Below are positions 26,441-35,061 of a stretch of 64,000 nucleotides of DNA, piece by piece. Numbering within the stretch: position 1 is the first letter of the stretch; the number at the start of each line of letters is the position of its first letter. The notes beneath the pieces are model-generated. The model made no database searches. It had not been told where the DNA came from and saw only the letters and a list, made by a program, of their open reading frames with translations. The DNA is from Candidatus Phaeomarinobacter ectocarpi (GTDB taxonomy: Bacteria; Pseudomonadota; Alphaproteobacteria; CGMCC-115125), in contig NZ_HG966617.1 of NCBI RefSeq assembly GCF_000689395.1, positions 165,535 to 229,534 of the forward strand. Reading direction: 5' to 3'. A program made the translations under genes and the position numbers.

Positions 26441-27184
26441 TTACTCCGGAGCAGGGACCAGGTGGCGCCAGAGGATCGTGTTGTCGATCTTGATGTCTTC
26501 CGTCCAGATGAGAGAGGCAGTGGGGTCCCAGTCGATGTCGTTGTAGCCAAACCGGGCACCGATCTCATCGACGGTGTATTCGGTGGCATCGACCCAGCCG
26601 GTATCGTCATAGTTCTGTGCTTTCCAGCCATCAGGAGCGTCGACCGAATAGAATTCACAGTCGGTGAGAGGTTGGGTGGATTTTTCACAGTCTGGATTGA
26701 GGGGCGCCCTGTGCAGAACCAGGCCACGCCAGTCCTTGGATGTGGTGGCAACCAGTCTGCCGCTGTCGGTCTCTGTCACCTGGGCGATGAATCCGCCGTC
26801 GCCGATCTGCTGGAAGAACGTGAAGCTGGCGCTTACAGGGAACAGGCCAAAGAACGAGCCGATATACTCAAGCCCGCTGTCATTCTCGATATAGTCGCGT
26901 GTCACCACCGAAAGGGTCAGCGGGTAGGCCGCACGAAAAGTGAAGGTGTCCGAGTTGAACGAGCGGATTTCCGTTACAGGCGTGGAATCTTCGCCGACAA
27001 GCTCGCCGTTCACGTAGAACTCAAACCAGTTGTCCGCCCACACGGACACGGTGAAGTCGCGCTCACCGCCGTTTGGCGTGCGTGCTTCTTCAGATTGACC
27101 GGTGCTTGCGGTTGCGGAAAATCCAATGAAAGCCGACAGCACCAGCAGGGATCGACGAATAAGCAATGTAGTTCTCGCATGCAT
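26441..27184 (-). CDS. exported protein of unknown function, sulfatase neighbour
   Basis: The start at 27184 (MHARTTLLIRRSLLVLSAFIG) opens a signal peptide and has AGAGG 9 nt upstream. The mature part (about 225 residues) begins with a beta-sandwich-like segment VSVWADNWFEFYVNGELV and contains two tryptophan-rich stretches and a likely disulfide pair (PDCEKS, TDCEF). The xNWFEFYVNG pattern recalls the jelly-roll domains of glycan-binding proteins, but no family is assigned. It lies 101 bp downstream of the sulfatase on the same strand and probably forms an operon with it. Confidence 0.65.
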   Translation of the reverse strand: MHARTTLLIRRSLLVLSAFIGFSATASTGQSEEARTPNGGERDFTVSVWADNWFEFYVNGELVGEDSTPVTEIRSFNSDTFTFRAAYPLTLSVVTRDYIENDSGLEYIGSFFGLFPVSASFTFFQQIGDGGFIAQVTETDSGRLVATTSKDWRGLVLHRAPLNPDCEKSTQPLTDCEFYSVDAPDGWKAQNYDDTGWVDATEYTVDEIGARFGYNDIDWDPTASLIWTEDIKIDNTILWRHLVPAPE

Positions 27185-27285
27185 GATGTGATGCCTCTTG
27201 AATCGACTTTCAGTTTTGAAGTGCAGTGGCTGAACGCTTGTCACCGCCGGACAGGTTTGTGTCTCAAGGATATGTGGAAAATGCG

Positions 27286-28902
27286 CTAGTCAGTAAACAC
27301 AGCCTCAGCCCACGGCGTACGGTCTTCCTCACCGCCGAAGAAATCAGGATCATCAACGACATCCTGCAATGGCAGCGCGACATTCTCACCGCGCGGAAAC
27401 GCCTGCAATGTGGCCTGCAGCGAAGCCGCTAGCTCCGGCTGGTCGTCCGAAAGGTCATTTGTTTCAAGCGGGTCGGCCTCTACATTGAACAGCAGCGTAT
27501 CGCCGTTCGCATACTCAATCAGTTTCCATGGATAGCGGTATATCGCTGCGCTGAGTGGCTTGGGCCCTGAGGGAACAATGACGTCATTTGCAGGCAGCAC
27601 TGCGCCACCGGCAAGGGCGGGCCAAACCGAGCGCCCGTCCAGCTCTCCCGTGCTCACCGGTGTGCTGGATATCGCCAGAACGGTCGGCAGGACATCCTGA
27701 ACAGCGATCATCTGCTCTGACTTGCAGGGGGCCAGAACGCCCGGCCAGTGGACAAGGGAAGGAACCCGCATCCCGCCTTCCCACAGTGACCCCTTGCCGC
27801 CCTGAAGCGGCAAATTGCTTGACCCGGACTGGGTGAGGTTGACCCGCATGAATTCCAGCATCCGTTCGGATGGATCCACGTCGTAGCGCAACCCAAGTCC
27901 GATGCCGAGTACCCAGTCCGGCAACCAGTTTACGATGTCCACATTCACCAGGCCGCCATTGTCACTCATGAACCAGATCATGGTGTTGGTGAGCATGCCC
28001 TCGTCCTCAAGTGTGGAAACGAGTTTGCCGATCGCAGCATCCAGCTCTGTAACCATGGCGGCGTGAGTCCGCCGTTTGTCATCCTTAATGGAGGTGTAGG
28101 CATCAATCGCTGCTTCAGGCGCTTCGTTGGGAAGATGCGGCGCGTTGAAGGAGGCAAAAAGAAACAGTGGTTGATCTGGATCACGCCGCTGAATGACATC
28201 AACGGCCTCGTCCGCCAGCAGGTGCGTCAGATAGCCGTCGTCGCGCGTCGTCTTGCCATTGCGCTGCAGGTCGTATCCACCGCCATGCACCTTGTCCCAG
28301 AAGCCGACGCCGCCGGTGGTATGGCCATAAAAGTGATCAAATCCGCGCGCATTGGGGAGGTAGTCGCGATGGCGCGCGCCCAGATGCCATTTGCCCACAA
28401 GTGCCGTTTGATAGCCGCGTGCCTTGAGACGTTCTGCAAGGGTTGTCTCTTCGATCGGCAGGCCGGTGGGATTGTTCTTGGAGAGAGGTGCAGCGATGCC
28501 CAGACGCAGGGGAGACTTGCCGGTCATCAGCGCGGCGCGTGTTGGGCTGCAGGTGGGCTGAACATAAAACCGGTCCAGCACGACGCCATCCGCAGCCAAT
28601 TTGTCCAAATTGGGCGTGCGGATCTCGCTGCCATGATACCCGACATCATTCCATCCTAAGTCGTCAGCCATGATGATGACGATGTTCGGCGTGCTCTCGA
28701 TTGGTATAGGGACAAAGTCCGTACGGACATCGTTGGTGGGGGCGGGCACAGTGTTGGGGGTATCGACCGCACCAGCGAAGCCTTCACCACTGTCATCACA
28801 GCTGGCAAGTGCAACGGACACCGCCAGAATTGCACAGACATGGCGGGCTCTCCCTTTCTGCGGGCGGTCCTCGACCATCGGTGCGTCAGTGCATGGTGTC
28901 AT
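27286..28902 (-). CDS. sulfatase (arylsulfatase family) lipoprotein
   Basis: 538 residues. The N-terminal segment has a lipobox ending at Cys35 (AVSVALASC), so the enzyme is probably anchored at the periplasmic face. Metal ligands appear in MADDLGWNDVGY (Asp80-Asp81); the formylglycine-forming cysteine is Cys118 in CSPTRAALMTGK, and KWHLGARHRDYLP follows. It would hydrolyse sulfate esters of polysaccharide or small molecules. No formylglycine-generating enzyme gene is visible in the window. Operon with the unknown exported protein. Confidence 0.9.
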   Translation of the reverse strand: MTPCTDAPMVEDRPQKGRARHVCAILAVSVALASCDDSGEGFAGAVDTPNTVPAPTNDVRTDFVPIPIESTPNIVIIMADDLGWNDVGYHGSEIRTPNLDKLAADGVVLDRFYVQPTCSPTRAALMTGKSPLRLGIAAPLSKNNPTGLPIEETTLAERLKARGYQTALVGKWHLGARHRDYLPNARGFDHFYGHTTGGVGFWDKVHGGGYDLQRNGKTTRDDGYLTHLLADEAVDVIQRRDPDQPLFLFASFNAPHLPNEAPEAAIDAYTSIKDDKRRTHAAMVTELDAAIGKLVSTLEDEGMLTNTMIWFMSDNGGLVNVDIVNWLPDWVLGIGLGLRYDVDPSERMLEFMRVNLTQSGSSNLPLQGGKGSLWEGGMRVPSLVHWPGVLAPCKSEQMIAVQDVLPTVLAISSTPVSTGELDGRSVWPALAGGAVLPANDVIVPSGPKPLSAAIYRYPWKLIEYANGDTLLFNVEADPLETNDLSDDQPELAASLQATLQAFPRGENVALPLQDVVDDPDFFGGEEDRTPWAEAVFTD

Positions 28903-29162
28903 CTTGCTGCCTTCCCCGAGAGCTCTGCCCGAACCGGTCCGATCTCATGGCACTGAGACGTCGCAGGTCAGCCTGTCGTGCCCTTGGCCAAAAATGAGAA
29001 TACTCTCAATAATGAGAAAACTCTCATTTGTAAACAGTCAGAGATGACCTGTCACCGGACATGCCGGATTGAAGGGGCAACGAATACGGGGGACGTGGCG
29101 AGGCGGTGTGCCGCAGCGTGAGTATCCCGGGGTGGGGGGACCGAGGGCGCCGCGGAGGTGCT

Positions 29163-29579
29163 TTATCGCGCCTGCCGCATGGACCGGCGGGTCAGGGCGA
29201 AGTGAATTTCCGCCGACAGCAGGTCCTTGCGGATCGGCTTGTCCAGGATCCGCAAACCCTGCATCTCGTTGTGCTTGAGTGCATTGCGCCCATACCCGCT
29301 GATAACCACGCAATGGACGCCGTCAGCCTTGAGACGGCGAGCGATGTCGGCGGTGGTGTCGTCGCCGACGCTGTAGTCGAGAACAACAAAATCAAACACG
29401 CCGGCATCAAGGGCTTTGGCAGCCTCGTCCACCGTGGATGCAATCTGCACACTCGCGGGCGTGACGGACTGGATCATGTCGTCGATGTCGAGAGCGATGA
29501 TGGCCATATCTTCCACAATCAGAACCCGCATAACGGGTTCTGCGAGAGCATGCTGTGTACTGGTCTCAACAATGGTCAT
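29163..29579 (-). CDS. single-domain response regulator
   Basis: An ATG at 29579 gives about 138 residues; an ATG at residue 17 of that frame (MRVLIVEDMAI) is another possible start. A CheY-like receiver with acid pair VEDM, phospho-acceptor Asp in VVLDYSVGDDT and KPIRKD lysine. There is no output domain. It lies in the general stress region and resembles the receiver proteins that feed PhyR-type networks; that role is inferred. Upstream TTG at 29588 is weaker. Confidence 0.8.
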   Translation of the reverse strand: MTIVETSTQHALAEPVMRVLIVEDMAIIALDIDDMIQSVTPASVQIASTVDEAAKALDAGVFDFVVLDYSVGDDTTADIARRLKADGVHCVVISGYGRNALKHNEMQGLRILDKPIRKDLLSAEIHFALTRRSMRQAR

Positions 29580-29767
29580 CGTCGCCAATTACAACTCTAC
29601 GTGGCTCGTGCACCTGATCGATACCCGATCCGGCACCGTAAGACCGAAACGAGATGGCGCGCTGCATCATTTGATATACGAGGAGATGTTCTCCTCGGCG
29701 TGTCGGATTTCCGGCCCTCAGCGCAAACCGCGCGTGATTGAAAGGGCCATGAATTGAGCGGTTGACC

Positions 29768-29792
29768 GGAACATCTCGCCAGCAGGCTGGTT
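29768..29792 (+). promoter_or_regulatory. EcfG-type promoter of the PRC-barrel gene
   Basis: GGAAC at 29768-29772, 17-nt spacer, GTT at 29790-29792, ending 51 nt before the PRC-barrel start codon. Confidence 0.65.
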
Positions 29793-29843
29793 CTGTCTCC
29801 ACGCGGCACCGATGTGTGCCGCCTCACAGACAAGGAGATAGTT

Positions 29844-30716
29844 ATGCGTCGTATTATGGTGAGCGTATCCGCGATTGCCCTGATGACCGGTGTTGCCCAT
29901 GCAGAGGTCGACACTGATGTGACCGAAGGCACAACACCGGAAATCACCGCAGAAGAAGCCGCTACTGCAGTTGAAAAGGCTGTTGATGAAACCGCAGATG
30001 CGACAGGTGACGCCCTCGAGGCCACCGGCGAAGCGATTTCCGATACAGCGGACGCAGTTTATGACGCTCTGTCTGAAGTGGAAGTTGCCGACACAACATA
30101 CGTCTTTCCAAAGCCGGGCACGTTCAGTGCCAATGACATTCTTGGTGCCGCAATCTACGGCAGCGAAGGGGATGTTGCGGCGCGCGTGGATGATGTGTGG
30201 ATTACGTCCAAGGGCGACGTGACAGCCTTCCTCGTCAACGAAGGCGGTTTCCTGGGCTTGGGTGAAGACGATGTTGCCCTGCGCTCCGGTGCTGTGACTT
30301 TCACCACGGATGAGAATGCAAATCTCTCAGGCTATGTGAGCCTGACTGAAGAGCAGTTGGAAACCGTTGCCGAGACGCGATACGACGCGACAGTCGAGTA
30401 TCGGGATGACGCAACTGAGATTGAAGGTCTGAGCCTTGAAGATGACGTGCTTGGCAAGGCCGTCATGGACAGCAAGGGCGAGAAGATCGCAACCGTTCGT
30501 GACGTCCTGCTGTCACGCACCGGCGCCGTAACGCATCTGGTTCTTGCCCAGGGCGGCGTACTTGGCTTTGGCGGTGACCTGGTGGCCACCCGCTTCAACG
30601 GTCTGACATATGAGCAGGGCGACTCCGAAGGTGCCCTGGTCATGAAGACATCCGCCAAAGAGCTGATGGATATGCCCGAGTTTCGGTATCAGATGAGCGC
30701 ATCTGTCGACCGCTAG
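29844..30716 (+). CDS. PRC-barrel domain-containing exported protein
   Basis: The start at 29844 (MRRIMVSVSAIALMTG) has AAGGAGATA just before it. 290 residues: a signal peptide, an acidic alanine-rich linker, then two PRC-barrel-like repeats (about 95-170 and 195-285; ANDILGAAIYGSEGDVAARVDDVWI and EDDVLGKAVMDSKGEKIATVRDVLL). Such exported PRC-barrel proteins are common stress-regulon members in Alphaproteobacteria. The EcfG-like promoter supports this. Followed by a terminator. Confidence 0.85.
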   Translation: MRRIMVSVSAIALMTGVAHAEVDTDVTEGTTPEITAEEAATAVEKAVDETADATGDALEATGEAISDTADAVYDALSEVEVADTTYVFPKPGTFSANDILGAAIYGSEGDVAARVDDVWITSKGDVTAFLVNEGGFLGLGEDDVALRSGAVTFTTDENANLSGYVSLTEEQLETVAETRYDATVEYRDDATEIEGLSLEDDVLGKAVMDSKGEKIATVRDVLLSRTGAVTHLVLAQGGVLGFGGDLVATRFNGLTYEQGDSEGALVMKTSAKELMDMPEFRYQMSASVDR

Positions 30717-30742
30717 TTGGCTGGTCACACCTGGAAACGAGA

Positions 30743-30773
30743 GAGGCGGGTTTCGCGGCCCGCCTCTTTTTTT
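30743..30773 (+). terminator. rho-independent terminator
   Basis: Stem GAGGCGGG/CCCGCCTC with an eight-base loop followed by seven T residues, 27 nt after the PRC-barrel gene. Confidence 0.88.
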
Positions 30774-30852
30774 GCGCGCCCTTCAGCGACCCATCAGCCG
30801 TCAAAGTACCGCAGTAGTGAGAGTATTGAGTGGAAGGCAGGATACCCAGCGC

Positions 30853-32562
30853 CTATGCGGCAGCATCGCGCGTGTAGGGCACATCCATAACCACCGACGT
30901 GAAATCATCCGCCACAGTGGCAGTGGCGCCAAGCTGTCGGGCGAAGGCCGAAATCAATGAACGGCTCAGGGTCAGCCGCTTGGTATTCGGGGTCTCAGAA
31001 GCGGTGGCGCCGACAGACGTCGCTAGGGTGAACGATGCGGTGCCCTCAGCTGAATGTCGGAAGGCAAGCCGAACCGTGATGGGCGCGTGGCGCCCCGCTG
31101 CCTGTCGAACCGCGGCCAGTGTCTCAAGAACAAGCTGCGCCAGCGGCACAACCTGATCCATGGAAAGGTCGATGTCGTCTGTTTCCACAGAGGCAATGGT
31201 CAGCTCCGCATCTTCCTCAAACACCCGCTTGGTGTGTTCAAGCAAGGTTGGAAGAAAATCGGCGGTGGAAATGAGCTGCATGTCTTCCGACTGATAGGCA
31301 GCGTGGTGCACAAGCGCCAGGCTTTCAACGCGCATCTGCATGTCACGCAGATACGCTTTTTCCACGTCGTCATCCGTGTTGCGTGCGTTCAGGTTGAACA
31401 GACTGATGATGATCTGGAGATTGTTTTTAACCCGGTGATGGATCTCTTTAAGCAGCAGTTCGCGCTCGGCAACAGACTGGATCAGCGTCGCCTGACGGCG
31501 CTCCATGGCATCCGCCATGCTGTTGAATGTCTCTCCAAGCTCGCGATACTCGATCGGCGCCGTCTCGAAACCCCGCACCCGCGCATCTGAGGTCCCGCGC
31601 CGGTTTGCCTGGGCAACCGCCTGCAAATGACGCACCCACTTGATCGACATGCGTTCCGTGGCAAGCCAGACAATAAGGAGTGTGATGGCAAACAGAACGA
31701 CCAGCGCAGCGACATCACCCACAAGCTCTGTGATGACGGGCATGTTGGCCGATATTGAGGGGCGGGAGAGAATGACATAGACATCACTGTCATCCAGGCG
31801 AACAGACGCGTACAGACGGGCACTGCCGTCCTGGCCGGCACCCTCGACGACGGATGTGTCATCGCTCAGGAACGCCAGCAACGCTTCGTTCGTTGGAAGT
31901 TGCGAGATATCCTGAGCGGGCAGCAGTGACCGGCCGCGGCCGTCGATCAGATAAAGGTCGGTGTCATCCGCGATTGCATCAATCGCCAGGGAACTCCCGA
32001 CATACTCGGTGCGTATGGAAAGGGCGATATATCCATTGTTGCCTGCGTTTTCCCCCGCCAGTGGTTCGGCAGCGACCAGAACATACTCACCGCCCGGCGC
32101 GCTTTCCAGCGGCCCGCCCAGTGCAAAGTCCCGACGCGCCTTCACGGTTTGAAACCATTTGTCATCAGCCACGCTAACAGAGCTGTCCGTCGCAAAGGCA
32201 CTGCACAGGATGGCCCCGTCACTTGATACGATTGCGATATTGGCAAACTGCGGTACACCAGCAAGTGCGCTTTGCAGAAAGTTTGTGCAGGCAGGTTGGG
32301 AGGTGTTGCGTACAGCGGATTGCTCGCTGGCAATGGAGAGTACCTGCCGTGTACTGACAAAAGTCGATCTCAGCTCGTTGGAGACGATTTTTGCCTTGTC
32401 GAACAAAGCCTGTTCGACGCTGGCGCTGCGTGCGTAAAAGTCACTGATCGCGCTGGCGACGCCAAATACGAGAACAGGAAGCATGGCGAGGGCCAATACC
32501 ACGGAGAGCCGTGTACGGACTGATTCCAGTGCGTAGAATGGCTGTGTCGCCTTGCTGGTCAT
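30853..32562 (-). CDS. HisKA_2-type sensor kinase at the GSR locus, ATPase domain degenerate (PhyP-like)
   Basis: 569 residues: membrane helices at about 20-42 and 280-300 enclose a periplasmic sensor of about 240 residues; then a HAMP-like linker and a HisKA_2 dimerization helix with EIHHRVKNNLQ (phospho-acceptor His376). The following ATPase region lacks the expected ELxTNAxKH N-box (it reads LETLAAVRQAAGRHAPI) and has no clear DxGxG or G2 box. In some Alphaproteobacteria (Sphingomonas PhyP) the kinase at this locus acts as a PhyR phosphatase. Last gene of the nepR-ecfG operon. Confidence 0.85.
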   Translation of the reverse strand: MTSKATQPFYALESVRTRLSVVLALAMLPVLVFGVASAISDFYARSASVEQALFDKAKIVSNELRSTFVSTRQVLSIASEQSAVRNTSQPACTNFLQSALAGVPQFANIAIVSSDGAILCSAFATDSSVSVADDKWFQTVKARRDFALGGPLESAPGGEYVLVAAEPLAGENAGNNGYIALSIRTEYVGSSLAIDAIADDTDLYLIDGRGRSLLPAQDISQLPTNEALLAFLSDDTSVVEGAGQDGSARLYASVRLDDSDVYVILSRPSISANMPVITELVGDVAALVVLFAITLLIVWLATERMSIKWVRHLQAVAQANRRGTSDARVRGFETAPIEYRELGETFNSMADAMERRQATLIQSVAERELLLKEIHHRVKNNLQIIISLFNLNARNTDDDVEKAYLRDMQMRVESLALVHHAAYQSEDMQLISTADFLPTLLEHTKRVFEEDAELTIASVETDDIDLSMDQVVPLAQLVLETLAAVRQAAGRHAPITVRLAFRHSAEGTASFTLATSVGATASETPNTKRLTLSRSLISAFARQLGATATVADDFTSVVMDVPYTRDAAA

Positions 32563-32583
32563 ATCTCGTTGCAGCTCCGCGCG

Positions 32584-33132
32584 TTATCCGCGTGCCAGTA
32601 GCTGTCCGTCTGGGCCCGCAGATGACATGGCACCCGCAGCACTTGGTCCGATGTCGGCACCGCCCAATTTATCTTCCAGTTCACGCCGAGCACGTGCAAC
32701 GCGGCTTTTGATGGTGCCAACGGCGCAGCCGCAAATCTCAGCGGCCTCATCATAGGAAAACCCGTCAACGGATGTGAGGATCAACGCCTCTCGCTGGTCA
32801 GGTGGAAGCTTCGTCAGCTCTTTGACCAGGTCTTTCAAATGGAGATTGTTGAGCTGGGATTCATGCACGGCGTTTTCAGGCACGGTCTCCTCGCTACTGG
32901 TCTCCCGGTAGCGTTTCTTCTTGCGCACTTCGTTGAAGAAGTAATTGCGCAGGATCGTGAAGACCCACGCCTTCAGGTTTGTGCCTTCCTGATATTTGTC
33001 GCGGTTGGCCCAGGCGCGCATGATGGCTTCCTGGACCAGATCATCCGCCCATGTCGCATCGCCGCACAGCGAACGCGCAAACGCGCGCAGGTTGGGCAAC
33101 AGCGCCATCAGGTCAGTCTTGAAAGTGGACAT
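32584..33132 (-). CDS. ecfG: general stress response sigma factor EcfG
   Basis: 182 residues with sigma-70 region 2 (DLVQEAIMRAWANRDKYQEGTNLKAWVFTILRNYFFNEVRKKKR) and region 4 (LPPDQREALILTSVDGFSYDEAAEICGCAVGTIKSRVARARREL). It starts 1 nt after the NepR stop and lies opposite PhyR, the standard arrangement for the alphaproteobacterial general stress sigma factor. It would direct RNA polymerase to GGAAC-N16/17-GTT promoters; several are found in this window. Confidence 0.93.
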   Translation of the reverse strand: MSTFKTDLMALLPNLRAFARSLCGDATWADDLVQEAIMRAWANRDKYQEGTNLKAWVFTILRNYFFNEVRKKKRYRETSSEETVPENAVHESQLNNLHLKDLVKELTKLPPDQREALILTSVDGFSYDEAAEICGCAVGTIKSRVARARRELEDKLGGADIGPSAAGAMSSAGPDGQLLARG

Positions 33133-33133
33133 C

Positions 33134-33352
33134 CTACTGATCAGCCCCGCTGCCCGAATTCACATCCGTATCGTCAAGTTTGTCCAGCAACGATGCCAGA
33201 TCATCCGGCAACGGCTCCTCCGCATAGGTGGAGTAGAGATCGCGCAGTTGATCACCAAGCCAGTCCTTCTTGGGCGTCGGAACTGACAGTTTGCCAGTTC
33301 CTGCCTCTGCGGCCGGCACGGGCCCGCTCTTTATCTCTTTCTCACCGGACAC
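33134..33352 (-). CDS. nepR: anti-sigma factor NepR
   Basis: 72 residues. The core LGDQLRDLYSTYAEEPLPDDLASLLDKLDD matches the NepR helices that bind EcfG or, under stress, phosphorylated PhyR. It is first in an operon with ecfG and the PhyP-like kinase, driven by a GGAAC-N17-GTT promoter that makes the circuit self-activating. Confidence 0.9.
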   Translation of the reverse strand: MSGEKEIKSGPVPAAEAGTGKLSVPTPKKDWLGDQLRDLYSTYAEEPLPDDLASLLDKLDDTDVNSGSGADQ

Positions 33353-33404
33353 TCGATTATCCTTCAGTCCAAATTTGGCAGAAACGCTGTTCGAACAGGG
33401 ATAA

Positions 33405-33429
33405 AACGCCGTGGATGGAAAAAAGTTCC
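33405..33429 (-). promoter_or_regulatory. EcfG-type promoter of nepR-ecfG
   Basis: On the minus strand GGAAC at 33429-33425, 17-nt spacer, GTT at 33407-33405, 53 nt before the nepR start. It is arranged back to back with the phyR promoter. Confidence 0.75.
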
Positions 33430-33437
33430 CGATTGGC

Positions 33438-33462
33438 GGAACTTTTTTTTCCAGTCGGGGTT
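33438..33462 (+). promoter_or_regulatory. EcfG-type promoter of phyR
   Basis: GGAAC at 33438-33442, 17-nt spacer, GTT at 33460-33462, 38 nt before the phyR ATG. The two divergent -35 elements are only 8 bp apart. Confidence 0.75.
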
Positions 33463-33499
33463 GTTAAGAACCGTTAAACTTTTTCGAGGACATCTCCAC

Positions 33500-34297
33500 A
33501 TGAATTTGGCTCAAGAGGTTGGCCCCCAGCTACCGGGGCTGCGCCGCTATGCCCGAGCGCTTTCTGGCAATCAGGCCAGCGGCGACACCTATGTCCGCGT
33601 CATGCTGGAGGCGTTGGTCAGTGAGCCGGAGCTGTGGAACGAAAACGATAGCGCGCGGGAAAATGCGTTTCGCATTTTCCATAATATTTGGCGCGCCGTT
33701 GGCCAGGATGTCCCGTCGGCAAGTCCGGACGGCGAAGGGCGTATGCAGATTGCAGACACCCGGCTCGCGGGCCTTGCCGCTCCCAGCAGACAGGCCCTTT
33801 TGCTCACGGCCATGGAGGGGTTCTCCCATCAGGATGCAGCAAAAGTCCTGGGCGTGAGCGATAGCGAACTGTCTGCGCTTGTCGCTGAGGCCGATGACGC
33901 CATCCGCGCGCTCACCAAATCCAATGTCATGATCATTGAGGATGAACCGATTATCGCCCTTGATATTCAGGGCCTGGTCGAAGATCTGGGCCACACCGTC
34001 ACCGGCATCGCTTCCACCCGCACGGAGGCAGGCGAGCTTGTGGCAAAGAAACGTCCGGATCTCCTGCTGGCGGATATCCAGCTTGCGGATGGCAGCTCAG
34101 GCGTGGATGCCGCTGCTGACATTCTCGCGGACCTGGATATCCCTGTGGTTTTTATCACAGCGTTTCCGGACAGACTGCTGACGGGGCGCCGGGTGGAGCC
34201 GACGTTTCTGATCACCAAGCCGTTTCAGCCATCGGCCGTCCGTGCCGCCATTTCACAGGCATTGTTTTTCCAGCAATCGGCAAAACGACTGTCCTAG
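33500..34297 (+). CDS. phyR: response regulator PhyR (anti-anti-sigma factor)
   Basis: The ATG at 33500 (MNLAQEVG) is preferred to an upstream frame extension because GAGGA precedes it and the promoter ends at 33462. 265 residues: an N-terminal EcfG-like sigma mimic domain (about 1-135, PSRQALLLTAMEGFSHQDAAKVLGVSDSE) and a C-terminal receiver (from about 143) with acid pair EDE, phospho-acceptor Asp192 (LLLADIQLADGSSG) and ITKPF lysine. Phosphorylated PhyR sequesters NepR and frees EcfG. Confidence 0.95.
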   Translation: MNLAQEVGPQLPGLRRYARALSGNQASGDTYVRVMLEALVSEPELWNENDSARENAFRIFHNIWRAVGQDVPSASPDGEGRMQIADTRLAGLAAPSRQALLLTAMEGFSHQDAAKVLGVSDSELSALVAEADDAIRALTKSNVMIIEDEPIIALDIQGLVEDLGHTVTGIASTRTEAGELVAKKRPDLLLADIQLADGSSGVDAAADILADLDIPVVFITAFPDRLLTGRRVEPTFLITKPFQPSAVRAAISQALFFQQSAKRLS

Positions 34298-34298
34298 T

Positions 34299-34323
34299 GA
34301 AACAAAATCCTCCTTTGGATGTT
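34299..34323 (+). promoter_or_regulatory. near-consensus EcfG promoter of the DUF883 gene
   Basis: GAAAC (one mismatch to GGAAC) at 34299-34303 and GTT at 34321-34323 with a 17-nt spacer, 28 nt before the DUF883 start. Confidence 0.4.
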
Positions 34324-34351
34324 GTGTAAGCAGCAATCAAAGGAGGCTATC

Positions 34352-34660
34352 ATGGCTACAACCGACGCCACCAAGCAGGTGGATGCCATCAAATCCGATA
34401 TCGACACCCTGCGCGAAGACCTGTCCGCGTTGATGCAGGACATGTCTGCGCTGCGCAAGGTCGCGGCCGCAGACGCCAAAGCCCAGATCGGCGATCACAT
34501 TTCTGATCTGAGCAACAAGGCCTCAACCGCCCGCGATGAATTGGCGGATGCAAGCTCCAAGCAGGTCGAAACCGCGCGGCAGACCGTGCAAGAGAATCCA
34601 ATCGCGTCCGTCGCGGTGGCATTCGGCCTCGGTCTGTTGATTTCACGGCTGGTGAAATAG
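34352..34660 (+). CDS. DUF883 (ElaB/YqjD-like) stress protein
   Basis: The ATG at 34352 has AGGAGG 5 nt upstream. 102 residues: a long amphipathic helix rich in Ala/Asp/Lys and a C-terminal membrane anchor ENPIASVAVAFGLGLLISRLVK. This is the DUF883 layout (ElaB/YqjD), proteins of E. coli that anchor to the inner membrane and are induced in stationary phase. Followed closely by a membrane protein gene on the same strand. Confidence 0.87.
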   Translation: MATTDATKQVDAIKSDIDTLREDLSALMQDMSALRKVAAADAKAQIGDHISDLSNKASTARDELADASSKQVETARQTVQENPIASVAVAFGLGLLISRLVK

Positions 34661-34671
34661 GCCGCCCGCCC

Positions 34672-35046
34672 ATGAGCATTCCAAAAATCGTATTCGGCCT
34701 GGTGGCTGCGTTTCTCGCAGCCGCCAGCGCCGTCAGTGTTGTATGGGGCGTCGCCGTTTGGTTGGCGACGATGTTGCCGCCTGTGCAGATGCCATTCGCG
34801 CTGGCAGCCATTCTCGCCCTCACAGCCGCGCTGTGCATCGTCGTGGCAAAGGCGTTGCGCCCCTCGCGTGCGTTGCCCATGCAGGTGGCCGGCGCTGTCG
34901 CGCGCCCCTTGAGCGGTGGATCGCCGACACCGGCTGAAGTTGAGGCGCTGGCCAGCGTATGCGCTCAGCGCCCGCTTACCGGCCTTGGCGCTTCTTTTGT
35001 TCTTGGCCTCGTTCAGGGTCTCGACAGTCCGCCTAGGCGGCGCTGA
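34672..35046 (+). CDS. membrane protein of unknown function
   Basis: 124 residues; two membrane helices (about 5-40 and 43-63) and a basic tail with a final small hydrophobic stretch. It begins 11 nt after the DUF883 stop, so it is in the same operon. Similar holin-like (phage holin superfamily DUF1469-type) companions follow DUF883 genes in other bacteria, but the match here is weak. Confidence 0.6.
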   Translation: MSIPKIVFGLVAAFLAAASAVSVVWGVAVWLATMLPPVQMPFALAAILALTAALCIVVAKALRPSRALPMQVAGAVARPLSGGSPTPAEVEALASVCAQRPLTGLGASFVLGLVQGLDSPPRRR

Positions 35047-35061
35047 CAGACACGTCATTCG

